This document shows positions 24,922-33,811 of a DNA stretch of 64,000 nucleotides, one piece after another. The notes below the pieces were generated by a model, which ran no database searches, had not been told where the DNA came from, and saw nothing but the letters and a program-made list of their open reading frames with translations. Position 1 is the first letter of the stretch, and each line of letters opens with the position of its first letter. Both the position numbers and the translations under genes were made by a program. The DNA comes from CAZRGZ01 sp964599775 (GTDB lineage Bacteria > Patescibacteriota > Saccharimonadia > Saccharimonadales > Saccharimonadaceae): the NCBI GenBank assembly GCA_964599775.1, contig CAZRGZ010000004.1, forward strand, positions 1 through 64,000, given 5' to 3'.

Positions 24922-26025
24922 ATGGACCTTACGAATACCCTTTCCCAGCTTGTAGCTATTGCTTCGCCTTCGCGGCGAGAGGAGCATATTGTTGACTTTA
25001 TTGAACAGTGGCTGAAAGCCAAGGGTAATGTATCATTACAGCGTGTAGGACGAAACCTACTGGTGTCTATAACAGGTAGCGATAGTACAAAAGCCTTGAT
25101 TTTTAATGGTCATATCGACACGGTGGAAGCAGGGGACGAAAAGCTTTGGCAGAGTGAACCATTGCGACTGCATCATGAGCAAGGCAAGCTCTACGGCCTT
25201 GGTACGAGCGATATGAAAGGTGCGATTGCGGTGTTTTTGCATCTCATCGATGCGTATCATCAAACACCACCGCCATGTGATGTGTATTGTATGTTCGTGG
25301 CCGAAGAAGAAACGACCGGTGCTGGCACAAAGGAGCTCTTGGAATATATGTTGCCCACCCTAGAAAAGTACGATCAAGTTGCCGGCATTATTGGTGAACC
25401 TTCTCAACTGCAGGTTGCGCTGGGGCATAGGGGGAACATTTTTGCAGAAGTCCACTTTACAGGGAAAGGTGGCCATAGTTCGCGGTTTATGCCTCATAAC
25501 ATGCAGGCTGCCCGAAAAGCGAATAAATTTATAGAATCTATAGACGACACGCTGGATCGGTGGACACACGAATTTGCCGATGAGTATCTTGGCCCTCCAA
25601 GTGTTAACGTTACCAGTATTACTACCGGTAGCGACCATGCTATTAACCAAATACCAACGCATTGTTCGTTAACCTTGGATATTCGTACAAATGCCGCTAT
25701 TCATCCAAATATCATACCACTTATCGAGGCCTGGGTTCGCGACTACGATGGTGAGCTAAAAATATGTGCCAACGCACCTGTTGGTTTTTGCCATCCTAGT
25801 GAAAAAATTGCCCATGTGGCCATGCAGCTTGCCAAGCAAAAAGATCCAGAAGTGCGCACAGGTTCCACTGACCAATGTTTCTTTACCGAAGCGAGCATTC
25901 CAGCAATTATCTGTGGCCCAGGTGACCCAGCAAGCATCCACGCGCCAAACGAATACATTGAGGAAAGTCAGTTAATGTTTGCTCTGGAACGTTACAAGAG
26001 TATCGTGGAGAAGTGGGCAAGTTAG
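24922..26025 (+). CDS. M20 family metallopeptidase (DapE/ArgE-like)
   Basis: 367 residues. The di-zinc site residues are visible: the His in NGHIDTVEAG near 64, the Asp in GTSDMKGA near 95, the Glu pair in VAEEETTG near 130, the Glu in IIGEPSQ and a C-terminal His in GDPASIHAPNEY near 345. A lid or dimerisation domain is inserted after GKGGHSSRF. Such enzymes hydrolyse N-acyl amino acids or small peptides; DapE, ArgE and peptidase T cannot be separated by eye. In a nutrient-scavenging CPR cell a dipeptidase or deacylase role is plausible. Confidence 0.88.
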   Translation: MDLTNTLSQLVAIASPSRREEHIVDFIEQWLKAKGNVSLQRVGRNLLVSITGSDSTKALIFNGHIDTVEAGDEKLWQSEPLRLHHEQGKLYGLGTSDMKGAIAVFLHLIDAYHQTPPPCDVYCMFVAEEETTGAGTKELLEYMLPTLEKYDQVAGIIGEPSQLQVALGHRGNIFAEVHFTGKGGHSSRFMPHNMQAARKANKFIESIDDTLDRWTHEFADEYLGPPSVNVTSITTGSDHAINQIPTHCSLTLDIRTNAAIHPNIIPLIEAWVRDYDGELKICANAPVGFCHPSEKIAHVAMQLAKQKDPEVRTGSTDQCFFTEASIPAIICGPGDPASIHAPNEYIEESQLMFALERYKSIVEKWAS

Positions 26026-26030
26026 CTCAA

Positions 26031-26426
26031 CTACACGCCGCACTCCTTAATATACGCCTTAGCATTGGGCGAGAGATTGGCTTCTTGCGCTTTGAGTTCG
26101 TCAAGAGAGAAGTAGCCTAGCTTATCATGCAAGTGTGGCTCCTTGATGTGTGGCGTACCGGCCGCAATATGAGCCTCGAACCAAAGATAGTGTAGTGTGT
26201 TGCCATCTTCCTCGAACGTACAATTACCTACTTCTTGAACAATAGATACCTCAATCCCTAGCTCTTCTTTTACTTCACGAACCGCTGTTTTAGTAGGTTC
26301 TTCACCTGCTTCAATTTTGCCACCAGGAATTTCCCACTGTGTCCGTTTTGCTGTATTACGGTGGATGAGCAAAATTTTACCTTGCTCATTTTTGATTATG
26401 CAACCGGCGAGCGCAATGTGTGCCAT
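26031..26426 (-). CDS. MutT-like Nudix hydrolase
   Basis: 131 residues with an intact Nudix box (GGKIEAGEEPTKTAVREVKEELGI) near residues 35-57 and the short size typical of MutT/8-oxo-dGTPase-like enzymes. The likely role is nucleotide-pool cleaning. It is convergent with the M20 gene, with 5 nt between the stops. Confidence 0.9.
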   Translation of the reverse strand: MAHIALAGCIIKNEQGKILLIHRNTAKRTQWEIPGGKIEAGEEPTKTAVREVKEELGIEVSIVQEVGNCTFEEDGNTLHYLWFEAHIAAGTPHIKEPHLHDKLGYFSLDELKAQEANLSPNAKAYIKECGV

Positions 26427-26512
26427 GTAGTCTCATTTCTATTAGTTTTTAAACTGTTTCTGCAACAAGAATACTTTTAGTATACAGGATATGAGTATGC
26501 TATAGTGGATTC

Positions 26513-27094
26513 ATGCGAAAGATTGTGCCTAAGGATGCACTTACTTTACCACCCGAGGCCAAGCGGGTATTTAAGGGGATTATCTTCGATGTCTATCACT
26601 GGCAGCAGCAGATGTACGATGGTACTTACGAAACGTTTGAGCGGCTAAAACGGCCAGATACAGTACAAATCATAGCTGTTAAGGATGACAAAATAGTTCT
26701 CCAAAAGCAACAGCAAGCAGATTGGCCGGAGCCAAAATACAGTATTCCTGGTGGCCGCCGTGATGAGAATGAAGATGAACTCACCGCCGCGAAACGTGAG
26801 CTACTGGAAGAAACGGGGATGCGTTTTAAAACCTGGCGGCTTATTGTAGTGAAGCAGCCGCATAGTAAGATTGATTGGCTGGTGTATACTTTTTTAGCAA
26901 CGGGTTTTGAGAGCCAAACCGAACCAACGCTTGATGCAGGCGAACGTATAATCACGGAGTTGGTCCCGTTTGCTAAAGCGAAAGACCTTTTGGCTTCAGA
27001 TAAATCACGGTTTAATATAAAAGAGATTACCGAAGCCGGCTCGATAACAGAACTACTAGCTATGCCAGAATACACAGGTGCAAATGAACACTAA
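26513..27094 (+). CDS. Nudix hydrolase (ADP-ribose pyrophosphatase-like)
   Basis: 193 residues. The Nudix box GGRRDENEDELTAAKRELLEETGM lies near residues 80-103. The N-terminal strand-rich domain and length resemble ADP-ribose pyrophosphatases. TATAGT lies 6 nt before the ATG (leaderless). The 3' end overlaps the start of the ABC exporter frame by 17 nt, so the two may be coupled. It is one of four Nudix genes in this window. Confidence 0.88.
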   Translation: MRKIVPKDALTLPPEAKRVFKGIIFDVYHWQQQMYDGTYETFERLKRPDTVQIIAVKDDKIVLQKQQQADWPEPKYSIPGGRRDENEDELTAAKRELLEETGMRFKTWRLIVVKQPHSKIDWLVYTFLATGFESQTEPTLDAGERIITELVPFAKAKDLLASDKSRFNIKEITEAGSITELLAMPEYTGANEH

Positions 27095-28886
27095 AAAACG
27101 CGACAAGTTTCTTTCACGGCGCATTCATAAGTTATTTTGGACGGCGCAATTTCAGGATAAGCCAACACTCGTTATTAGTTACCTATGTAGGATCCCTGCG
27201 GTAGCGGCTTATAACATTTTTATTCCCTTGGTGACTGCCCAGGCTGTACAAGCAATTATTGAACGCAACACGGAACAGCTATATAACAGCGTATAGTGGA
27301 TTATTGGTTTAGCTGTGCTCTACTGCGTACTTTGGACGATTGCTGGTGTGGCTATATCGCGCAATGGGGTGCGTGGTTACAAGTTTGTTTAGCATGCGGT
27401 ATTTGAGAAATTTATTCACAAAGACTACAACTTTTTTACCGATTCCTTTTTCGGTTCGCTCGGGGCTCAAGCAACACGCTTAGCAGATGCTTTTCCGAAT
27501 TATGGCGAGATGACAACACTGGCTATCCCCAAGCAGATTGTGATTGTGGTAGCGGGAATTGCAGTGATTGCGTGGCAGTCGCCACTGCTGGCAGCTATTG
27601 CGCTATTGGCGATGGTACTTGTGCTCAGTGTGACACTTCTCAGTACATCGTGGCGGTTGAAATATCGCCGTCGAACGGCCATGGCGCGTAGCGAGGTGGC
27701 GGCGCACATTGGCGATGCGCTTTCGCATGGTATTGAAGTAAAAAGCTTTGCTATGGAGGGGTATGAACAAAAGCGGTTGAACGAACCACTTGCCAAATGG
27801 GGGAAAGCACAATTTACTTCTTGGGTGGCCGCTGCACCAGCCGACAACGCCCGAATGATTATGGCGGCAATTGCCACGGTAGTGCTGCTTATTTTCTCGG
27901 CCCAGCTTTATATGCAAGGAGCAATTGATATTGCTATAGTGGTGTTAATTCAGTTGTATGTTATTCGGCTCGTCGCAAGCACGCTCGAGATTAGCGAACT
28001 GGTAAAACGCTATGAAGAGGTCATGGCCGCTGCTTATGAGCCAATGAAAACCATGCTCATCCCCCAACACATTCATGATCCCGAGAAGCCGCAGCGTTTG
28101 AAGCGGGCCAAGACGCATACACTAAGTCTTACTGATGTGTCTTTTGAGTATCCAGATGCTAAGGCTGGTCGCCAGGCAGTTTGTGATATCACCCTAAAAA
28201 TCCAGCCAGGCGAGAAGATTGGCGTGGTGGGATATTCAGGCAGTGGAAAGACCACACTGACTAAACTATTGCTGCGTTATATGGATGTAACTGATGGCAG
28301 CATTGCCATTGACGATATTGATATTCGCCAGTTAAAGCAAGCCGATTTGCGGCGTACAATTTCATATGTGCCACAAGAGCCATTACTTTTCCATCGTTCT
28401 ATTGCCGAAAATATTATGTATGGCAACCCCAAAGCTTCGCAAAAAGCGATGCTCAGTGTCGCGCAACAAGCTTATGTTGATGAGTTTGTCAAAGATATGC
28501 CGCAGGGTTACGACACGCTGGTAGGTGAGCGGGGTGTGAAGCTTTCTGGCGGTCAGCGTCAGCGCGTAGCCATCGCGCGGGCTTTGCTGAAGGATAGCCC
28601 TATTCTCGTACTCGACGAAGCTACTTCTGCACTCGATAGTCAAAGCGAACAGTATATCCAGCAAGCTCTATGGAAACTTATGAAAGGTCGCACGGCATTA
28701 GTGATTGCCCACCGCCTCAGTACTATCCAGCGTATGGACAAAATTGTCGTTATGGATAAAGGAACTATTGTGCAAGTGGGCACTCATGAAGAGCTGAAAA
28801 AACAAAAAGGTATTTACGCTGATCTTTGGAGCCATCAATCGGGTGGGTATATTGGGATTCCGCAGCAAGAAGATACAGAGAAATAA
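27078..28886 (+). pseudogene. ABC exporter (fused TMD-NBD) with two in-frame TAG codons
   Basis: A single frame from 27078 to 28886 encodes about 600 residues of a type IV ABC exporter half-transporter, but it contains TAG at 27294-27296 and 27390-27392. After the second stop the frame is intact: TM helices, an NBD with Walker A GYSGSGKTTL, signature LSGGQRQRVAIARAL, Walker B ILVLDEATSALD and H-loop IAHRLSTI. Both TAGs sit where Gln (CAG) would read well. It could be a pseudogene, a sequence error, read-through, or an N-terminally shortened protein starting at ATG 27510 (458 residues, which would lose TM helices). Confidence 0.78.
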
Positions 28887-29585
28887 TTACTTCTCAAATG
28901 CCACAGCAATTTTCACTTTTTGCTGCTGCAAATAGTCAAGCAAGGCATAAAGTAAAAGCGCCGTACCAATCAGTTCCGAACCTTCCTCAACTGCATGTGA
29001 AATACTGGCGGCAAAAGTATTGCTAACATGATCAAACCCAAAAGTAGTAAAGTGAAGCGACTCCCAAAACGCCGCACCAAAAATAAAAATACCAGCGCTG
29101 ACGCCAAGTAGCGCTTTAGTGCGAATGGGCAGTTTCCAAATAAACGGAAGATATAATATAGCGATAATACTCACACCAAGCAGTGCAACCAACACCCAAT
29201 CACGAAGAGTCACGAAGCCAAGATGCATGCCACTCCCGAACACCTGACCAATATGCACGCCCAATGTTTCGTGTATACTGGCACCCTCATCGAGCGAAAG
29301 GAAGAGAATAATACCAGCAATGCCTATCCAGTGCCAGCGTATGTTACGCTCGCCTTTAAAAGTGTAGGCAATAAGACCTGCCACTGTAGCACTGGCTAGT
29401 AGCAGCGATTGGGAAAACCAGGTGGGAATGCTCGCTTCGTTATCCATATCTAGAAAAGTCGCCAGTGGAAAAGGCGGGGTATCGGTGTGCGTAAAAAGCC
29501 AAGCTTGGCTTGCAATATGCGCAATAAGCAGGAGGATAATAATACCAAGAGCCAGTAAAAAGACTCTCATTGCCGGAATTTTCAT
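28887..29585 (-). CDS. polytopic membrane protein, function unknown
   Basis: 232 residues with about six to seven TM helices. Charged residues recur inside or next to helices: LSLDEGASIHETLG, FWESLHFTTFGFDHV and SISHAVEEGSELIG. The pattern of conserved-looking Asp, Glu and His could form a metal site, as in the CREST/ceramidase-like membrane hydrolases, but I cannot assign a family. ATG 29585 is chosen because TATACTATA lies just upstream; ATG 29603 is the alternative. Confidence 0.7.
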   Translation of the reverse strand: MKIPAMRVFLLALGIIILLLIAHIASQAWLFTHTDTPPFPLATFLDMDNEASIPTWFSQSLLLASATVAGLIAYTFKGERNIRWHWIGIAGIILFLSLDEGASIHETLGVHIGQVFGSGMHLGFVTLRDWVLVALLGVSIIAILYLPFIWKLPIRTKALLGVSAGIFIFGAAFWESLHFTTFGFDHVSNTFAASISHAVEEGSELIGTALLLYALLDYLQQQKVKIAVAFEK

Positions 29586-29638
29586 AACCGGTATAGTATA
29601 CACTTTTTTAATAGGCTTGTATAGCTATGAAGTGAAAG

Positions 29639-29665
29639 GCGGACACTTCTTCGTGAAGTGTCCGC
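29639..29665 (-). terminator. terminator of the GC-rich small membrane protein gene
   Basis: gcggacacttc pairs with gaagtgtccgc across a 5-nt loop, downstream of the minus-strand gene at 29705-30139. Confidence 0.7.
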
Positions 29666-29704
29666 GGGTATCACCACCTTTATGTGTGAGGGTGTTCTCT
29701 TGGA

Positions 29705-30139
29705 CTACGTAGCGCAGTAGTTCAGCCGGGGGTCGCTGTGGACCAGCCGAGAGAGGTCGTCCGGAGTGGGCCATCTCAGCACAGGTTCGAAGTCGAACTC
29801 CTCACCGTTTGCGTCGATGCCTTCGTCGAGAACGAAGAGTTCAACGTCGCGCGTCCCAAGGCGCACGGTGCTGTCCTCGCCCTTCTTGCGTTCGAGCTCG
29901 AGCTGGCAGCCGGCCACGACCACCTGTGCTTCCAGCACAGATTCCGTCTTGGTTCTGCCGCGACTGCTGGTCGTCTCGTCGTCCCAGCCGACCTTCTTGA
30001 GGTCGTAGTTGAGGGCGTGGACGAGATCATCCCTAAAATCGTGCCGCTGGTTCTCGCGCTGCTGTGTGTTCCAGTAGAACACCGCGGCGGTCGCCAGGAT
30101 AGCTGCAGAGATCACTGCAATAATACCGAGAAGTCTCAT
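29705..30139 (-). CDS. small single-pass membrane protein, GC-rich and probably acquired
   Basis: 144 residues with one N-terminal TM helix or uncleaved signal (about 4-22), a polar region and a beta-rich domain (VLEAQVVVAGCQLELERKKGE, VRLGTRDVELFVLDEG). Two Cys could form a disulfide outside the cell. I recognise no family. Codons favour G/C strongly at third positions, unlike the genes on either side. ATG 30139 has AGGAAG 8 nt upstream, and a -35/-10 pair lies at 30173-30201. With its own terminator it forms a self-contained unit. Confidence 0.7.
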   Translation of the reverse strand: MRLLGIIAVISAAILATAAVFYWNTQQRENQRHDFRDDLVHALNYDLKKVGWDDETTSSRGRTKTESVLEAQVVVAGCQLELERKKGEDSTVRLGTRDVELFVLDEGIDANGEEFDFEPVLRWPTPDDLSRLVHSDPRLNYCAT

Positions 30140-30172
30140 CTGGTCTTCCTGGGTTGGTGGTTGAACTACCAT

Positions 30173-30201
30173 ATTAAACCATACCCTGTGTAAATTTTCA
30201 A
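30173..30201 (-). promoter_or_regulatory. promoter TTGAAA-17-TTTAAT
   Basis: Minus-strand -35 TTGAAA (30196-30201) and -10 TTTAAT (30173-30178) with a 17-nt spacer, 33 nt before the ATG at 30139. Confidence 0.6.
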
Positions 30202-30210
30202 GAATGAAAA

Positions 30211-30228
30211 CCCCCGCTGGCTGCGGGG
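30211..30228 (-). terminator. terminator of the GtrA-like gene
   Basis: cccccgc pairs with gcgggg and is followed by a T run when read on the minus strand, just beyond the gene's stop at 30235. Confidence 0.75.
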
Positions 30229-30234
30229 CAGGCT

Positions 30235-30645
30235 TCATGTGGCTTCACCTCTCTTCTTAGTAAAGACATACTTCGAATTGCTCTTGAAGTTGAAAATGCC
30301 GAGTAAAGAGATGGTGGTGAGGTATACTGCCATGTAATGCCAGTTCAATAGGCCGACGAACACAGCAAAGCTCAGCATATTGAGGCTCGAACTCACCAAC
30401 TTTGTCAGGTGGAAGCGGTACCACTGCTGCCTCCATGAACCACTTCTTTGCTTGCGCCAGGTGATATTGCGGTGTAGACAGAAGTGAATTTGTGCTCCTA
30501 TTATCATCCTTACCATATTGGCGATTATAGGTACGAGCTGGCAGACGCTGACCAGTATCAGAAGTAGTAGGCTATTGATAAGGGTCATGGTGCAACCAAC
30601 AAGTACAAACAGCAGCTGCTTCTTTGTCGGGTGGGCAAATCGCAT
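30235..30645 (-). CDS. GtrA family membrane protein
   Basis: 136 residues with four TM helices and the GtrA features: an N-terminal Lys-rich segment (HPTKKQLLFVLVGC), a middle basic loop (RNITWRKQ) and a C-terminal FNFKSNSKYVFTKK. GtrA proteins are thought to help move lipid-linked sugars across the membrane during surface glycan synthesis. ATG 30645 has GGAGAGG 6 nt upstream. No glycosyltransferase is adjacent. Confidence 0.85.
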   Translation of the reverse strand: MRFAHPTKKQLLFVLVGCTMTLINSLLLLILVSVCQLVPIIANMVRMIIGAQIHFCLHRNITWRKQRSGSWRQQWYRFHLTKLVSSSLNMLSFAVFVGLLNWHYMAVYLTTISLLGIFNFKSNSKYVFTKKRGEAT

Positions 30646-30777
30646 GTCAAGCCTCTCCACTTGTGAAGCTTCTGATAAATTTTAAAATAAAACTTTATAT
30701 TCGTCAACTGATTGTTAATTCTCAAAATGCAGTGCTATACTAAGAATACTCAGTAGTTAAAAAAAGCGGAGGTAGCC

Positions 30778-30996
30778 ATGGGTGCTATGGAAAACATTAA
30801 CTACGATCTTGTAAAATTGTTGCAAAACAAGTTGCATATCGTGTGGGAGCTTGAAAACAGCTATATTAACGATGCCGAGGAGGCAAAGTGCCACAGCGTG
30901 CCAGCCCTCAAAGAGATATTAGAGGACGAGAGACGTCACGTAAAAATGCTCGCCGAAGAAATTCGCTTGCGTGCCGAAGCAGGTAAATTTGAATAA
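30778..30996 (+). CDS. mini ferritin-like helical protein
   Basis: 72 residues, nearly all helical. The first helix contains IVWELENSYINDAEEA and the second EILEDERRHVKMLAEEIRL, with an ExxxH pattern like one half of a rubrerythrin or ferritin-like four-helix bundle. A dimer could rebuild the bundle (inference). GGAGG lies 5 nt before the ATG, so this gene has a strong ribosome binding site, unlike most here. I know of no characterised homologue. Confidence 0.65.
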   Translation: MGAMENINYDLVKLLQNKLHIVWELENSYINDAEEAKCHSVPALKEILEDERRHVKMLAEEIRLRAEAGKFE

Positions 30997-31091
30997 ATAG
31001 ATCATGCCTAGTTGTAGTTGTAGGCTTTCTGTGTTAAAAATAATGTACCTTGTAACGAACAACATATAAAATGTGTAAATAACGAGGTACT

Positions 31092-32141
31092 ATGATTGAA
31101 ACAGAGCTTTTAGATATTGCAGAATCTCCGGGGAAGTTTGACTACCCATTGGCAGAGCTGCATGCGCACCTTTCGACGGCAATTCACCCGTCGGTGTATT
31201 GGCGTATGGCGCAAGCCCAAGGGTTTAAGCTGCCAAAAAATAACTATCGTGATTTTTACGATTATGTTTCATTGTCAGTGGATAAAACCACCACCATGAA
31301 GGATTATTTCGACAATATTTACCATAAGCTCCTCAACCCTTTAAGCTCTGGTACTTTTGCAGTCGAACAGGCAACGTATGAAATTATGAGCGAGTCCTAT
31401 CGGGTAAATAACGTAACGGTTATTGAACTTCGCACCAACCCAATGAAACACAACAACAACGATAAAATCGACCTCGACCACATGATTATGGCTATGCTGC
31501 GCGGCATGGAACGTGCGTTGTTAGAATACCCCGAGCTTTCCGCGGGGCTTATTTTTTGTTTGGACCGCCAGTTTAGTTACAAAATGAATGAAATCATTGT
31601 AAAAAAGGCAATAAAATACAGCCGACGTGGTGTGGTAGGCATAGATGTGGCCAATTACGACACCGGTATGTTTGATTTTGCGCAGTGCGAAGGTTTATTC
31701 CAACGTGCACGCGATGCTGGCCTCAAAATTACGATTCACTCTGGCGAAACGGCCGATACCAATGATATGTGGGATGTAGTAAAGCATGTTCGCCCGGAGC
31801 GAATTGGCCACGGTATTAAAGCCGCCTACGACGAACCTTTAATGCAAGAGCTTGCCCAGCAGGGAATTGTACTTGAAGTATGCCCGATTTCAAATATCGC
31901 GAATAGTAATGTGAGTGGGGTAGATGAGCTACGTCATATTTTTCGCGAATTCATCAACCATAATGTAAAGTTTTGTATAAATTCCGACTGGCCTGCCATG
32001 ATAAAAGAGGCTAATTTGCGCCGCCAGCTGGAATTTCTCCGAATACATGAACTCCTGAGCGAAGATGAAATCCAGCAGTGTAATAAAATCGCCTTTGAAA
32101 GTACTTTTATACAAGGTAAAGGCATACAGCCCTACCTATAA
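31092..32141 (+). CDS. adenosine/adenine deaminase family amidohydrolase
   Basis: 349 residues of TIM-barrel amidohydrolase. The zinc ligands HAHL (residues 24-27), HSGE near 217, RIGHG near 238 and CPISNIANS near 263 are all present. The usual (S/T)xDDP near the last strand reads NSDWP, keeping the zinc Asp but replacing the second Asp, which in true ADAs contacts the purine. Its substrate may therefore differ (adenine, AMP or another base). It is followed after 15 nt by trehalose synthase. Confidence 0.85.
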   Translation: MIETELLDIAESPGKFDYPLAELHAHLSTAIHPSVYWRMAQAQGFKLPKNNYRDFYDYVSLSVDKTTTMKDYFDNIYHKLLNPLSSGTFAVEQATYEIMSESYRVNNVTVIELRTNPMKHNNNDKIDLDHMIMAMLRGMERALLEYPELSAGLIFCLDRQFSYKMNEIIVKKAIKYSRRGVVGIDVANYDTGMFDFAQCEGLFQRARDAGLKITIHSGETADTNDMWDVVKHVRPERIGHGIKAAYDEPLMQELAQQGIVLEVCPISNIANSNVSGVDELRHIFREFINHNVKFCINSDWPAMIKEANLRRQLEFLRIHELLSEDEIQQCNKIAFESTFIQGKGIQPYL

Positions 32142-32156
32142 ATTAGGTCTATCCGA

Positions 32157-33728
32157 ATGGAAAAGTCTGCATGGTACGAAACAGCGGTCTTCTACGAAAT
32201 ATTTGTGCGGAGCTTTTATGATAGTAATGGCGACGGCTGGGGTGATTTAGCTGGCGTCACGGCCAAGCTTGATTACTTGCAGTGGTTGGGTGTGGACTGT
32301 ATTTGGCTGCTGCCTTTTTTCGACTCACCACTGAGAGATGGCGGGTACGATGTGCGGGATTTTTACAAAATTCACCCGAAGTACGGTACGCTGGAGGATT
32401 TTAAAACGCTGATTCGCGAAGCACATGCTCGCGATATAAAGGTAATTGGCGATCTGGTACTGAACCATACGTCAGATGAGAATGTATGGTTTCAGGAAGC
32501 TCGTGATCCAAGCTCACCCAAACACGATTGGTACGTGTGGTCGGAAACGACAGATAAGTATACCAGGGCAAGGGTCATATTCACCGACTATGAAGATTCG
32601 AATTGGCAATGGGATGAAAAGGCGGGGAAATATTACTGGCATCGCTTCTTCCGTTTTCAGCCTGATCTGAATTATGACAACCCGGAAGTCCAGCAAGAGA
32701 TGATCAACGTTGCGAAGTATTGGCTGGAGCTTGGGCTGGACGGCTTTCGGCTCGACGCTGTGCCGCATCTTTATGAACGCGAGGGGACAGACTGTGAAAA
32801 CTTGCCGGAAACGCACGCATTTTTACGTAAGCTTCGGGCGGAGGTAAATAAAGTAAAACCAGGCGCAGTACTGCTCGCTGAAACAAACCAAACGCCCAAA
32901 AAGTTATTGCCGTATTTCAATACCGGCGATGAATGCAATATGGCCTTTAATTTCCCAGTGATGGTAGATATTTTTAATGCACTACGGAAAGCTGACGGTA
33001 CGGACCTATTGAAGGCGGTCGCACAAACCCCGAAGTTGCCAAATGGCTGCCAGTGGGGACTCTTTTTACGGAGTCACGATGAACTATCGCCAAAACGCCA
33101 TTTGCCAGATGGCGAGCATGACGCCTTTTTAGATTATTATGCCAGCGAGCCAGGTGCACGGTTTAAATCTGGCTTGCGGAGGCGACTGGCGCCTATGTTT
33201 GATTTTTCGCTAGAGAAACTTAAGCTTGCCTATACACTGCTACTTACGCTTCCGGGTACTCCTGTGCTATATTACGGCGATGAATTAGGCATGGGCGACG
33301 ACCTAACCCTTGAAGATCGTGACCCAGTGCGAACGCCAATGCCGTGGAGCGATGACAAGAACGCTGGATTCTCAAAAGCAGCACAATTGCCGCTACCTGT
33401 CGTTACTCATAGCGCCGGCGGCTACAAGACGGTTAATGTTGCTGCGTCTCAGCAAGACGAAGACTCGCTATTAGTATGGATGCGCAATATGCTACAACTT
33501 CGTAAGCAGCACGGTGCCCTACGGAGTGGAGGGTATAGAATAGTAAAAACACAATCACCGCATCTGGCAGTATTTGAAAGGTATTCTGTTAAGGATTGCC
33601 TGCGTGTTATCTTAAATCTTGGTTCGGCTGAGTGTGATGTCAGTGAACATATGCTTGAGAGTATTGTTGTGTCATCAGGTCTTCAGGGTAATACTCTGAG
33701 CGGCAGCGGTTTTATCATCATGAAATAA
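32157..33728 (+). CDS. treS: trehalose synthase / maltose alpha-glucosyltransferase (GH13)
   Basis: 523 residues of GH13. It interconverts maltose and trehalose. The family motifs are present: VFYEIFVRSFYDSNGDGWGDLAGV at the N-terminus, GDLVLNHTS (region I), DGFRLDAVPHLYEREGT with the nucleophile Asp near 199, LLAETNQ with the acid Glu near 241, and RSHDEL near 306. The C-terminal beta domain is short, and no maltokinase domain follows. In a sugar-fermenting CPR cell trehalose may serve as a stress solute or as a resource taken from the host. Confidence 0.9.
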   Translation: MEKSAWYETAVFYEIFVRSFYDSNGDGWGDLAGVTAKLDYLQWLGVDCIWLLPFFDSPLRDGGYDVRDFYKIHPKYGTLEDFKTLIREAHARDIKVIGDLVLNHTSDENVWFQEARDPSSPKHDWYVWSETTDKYTRARVIFTDYEDSNWQWDEKAGKYYWHRFFRFQPDLNYDNPEVQQEMINVAKYWLELGLDGFRLDAVPHLYEREGTDCENLPETHAFLRKLRAEVNKVKPGAVLLAETNQTPKKLLPYFNTGDECNMAFNFPVMVDIFNALRKADGTDLLKAVAQTPKLPNGCQWGLFLRSHDELSPKRHLPDGEHDAFLDYYASEPGARFKSGLRRRLAPMFDFSLEKLKLAYTLLLTLPGTPVLYYGDELGMGDDLTLEDRDPVRTPMPWSDDKNAGFSKAAQLPLPVVTHSAGGYKTVNVAASQQDEDSLLVWMRNMLQLRKQHGALRSGGYRIVKTQSPHLAVFERYSVKDCLRVILNLGSAECDVSEHMLESIVVSSGLQGNTLSGSGFIIMK

Positions 33729-33811
33729 TTGTTAATTTCAAGGCTTGCCCAGTATTGTAAAATACGTTACAATTTTAACATAAGCAAAAAATACAATGCT
33801 GTGAGGGTAAA

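Noticed and set aside
27078..28886. Reassignment of UAG to glutamine
   Set aside because: TAG ends other intact genes here, including the genes ending at 6379 and 24916. Two amber codons in one gene are better explained by mutation or error.
29738..30193. Plus-strand frame of 151 codons over the GC-rich gene
   Set aside because: GC-rich DNA has few stops, so long antisense frames arise. The minus-strand frame has the ribosome binding site, promoter, terminator and a membrane-protein pattern.
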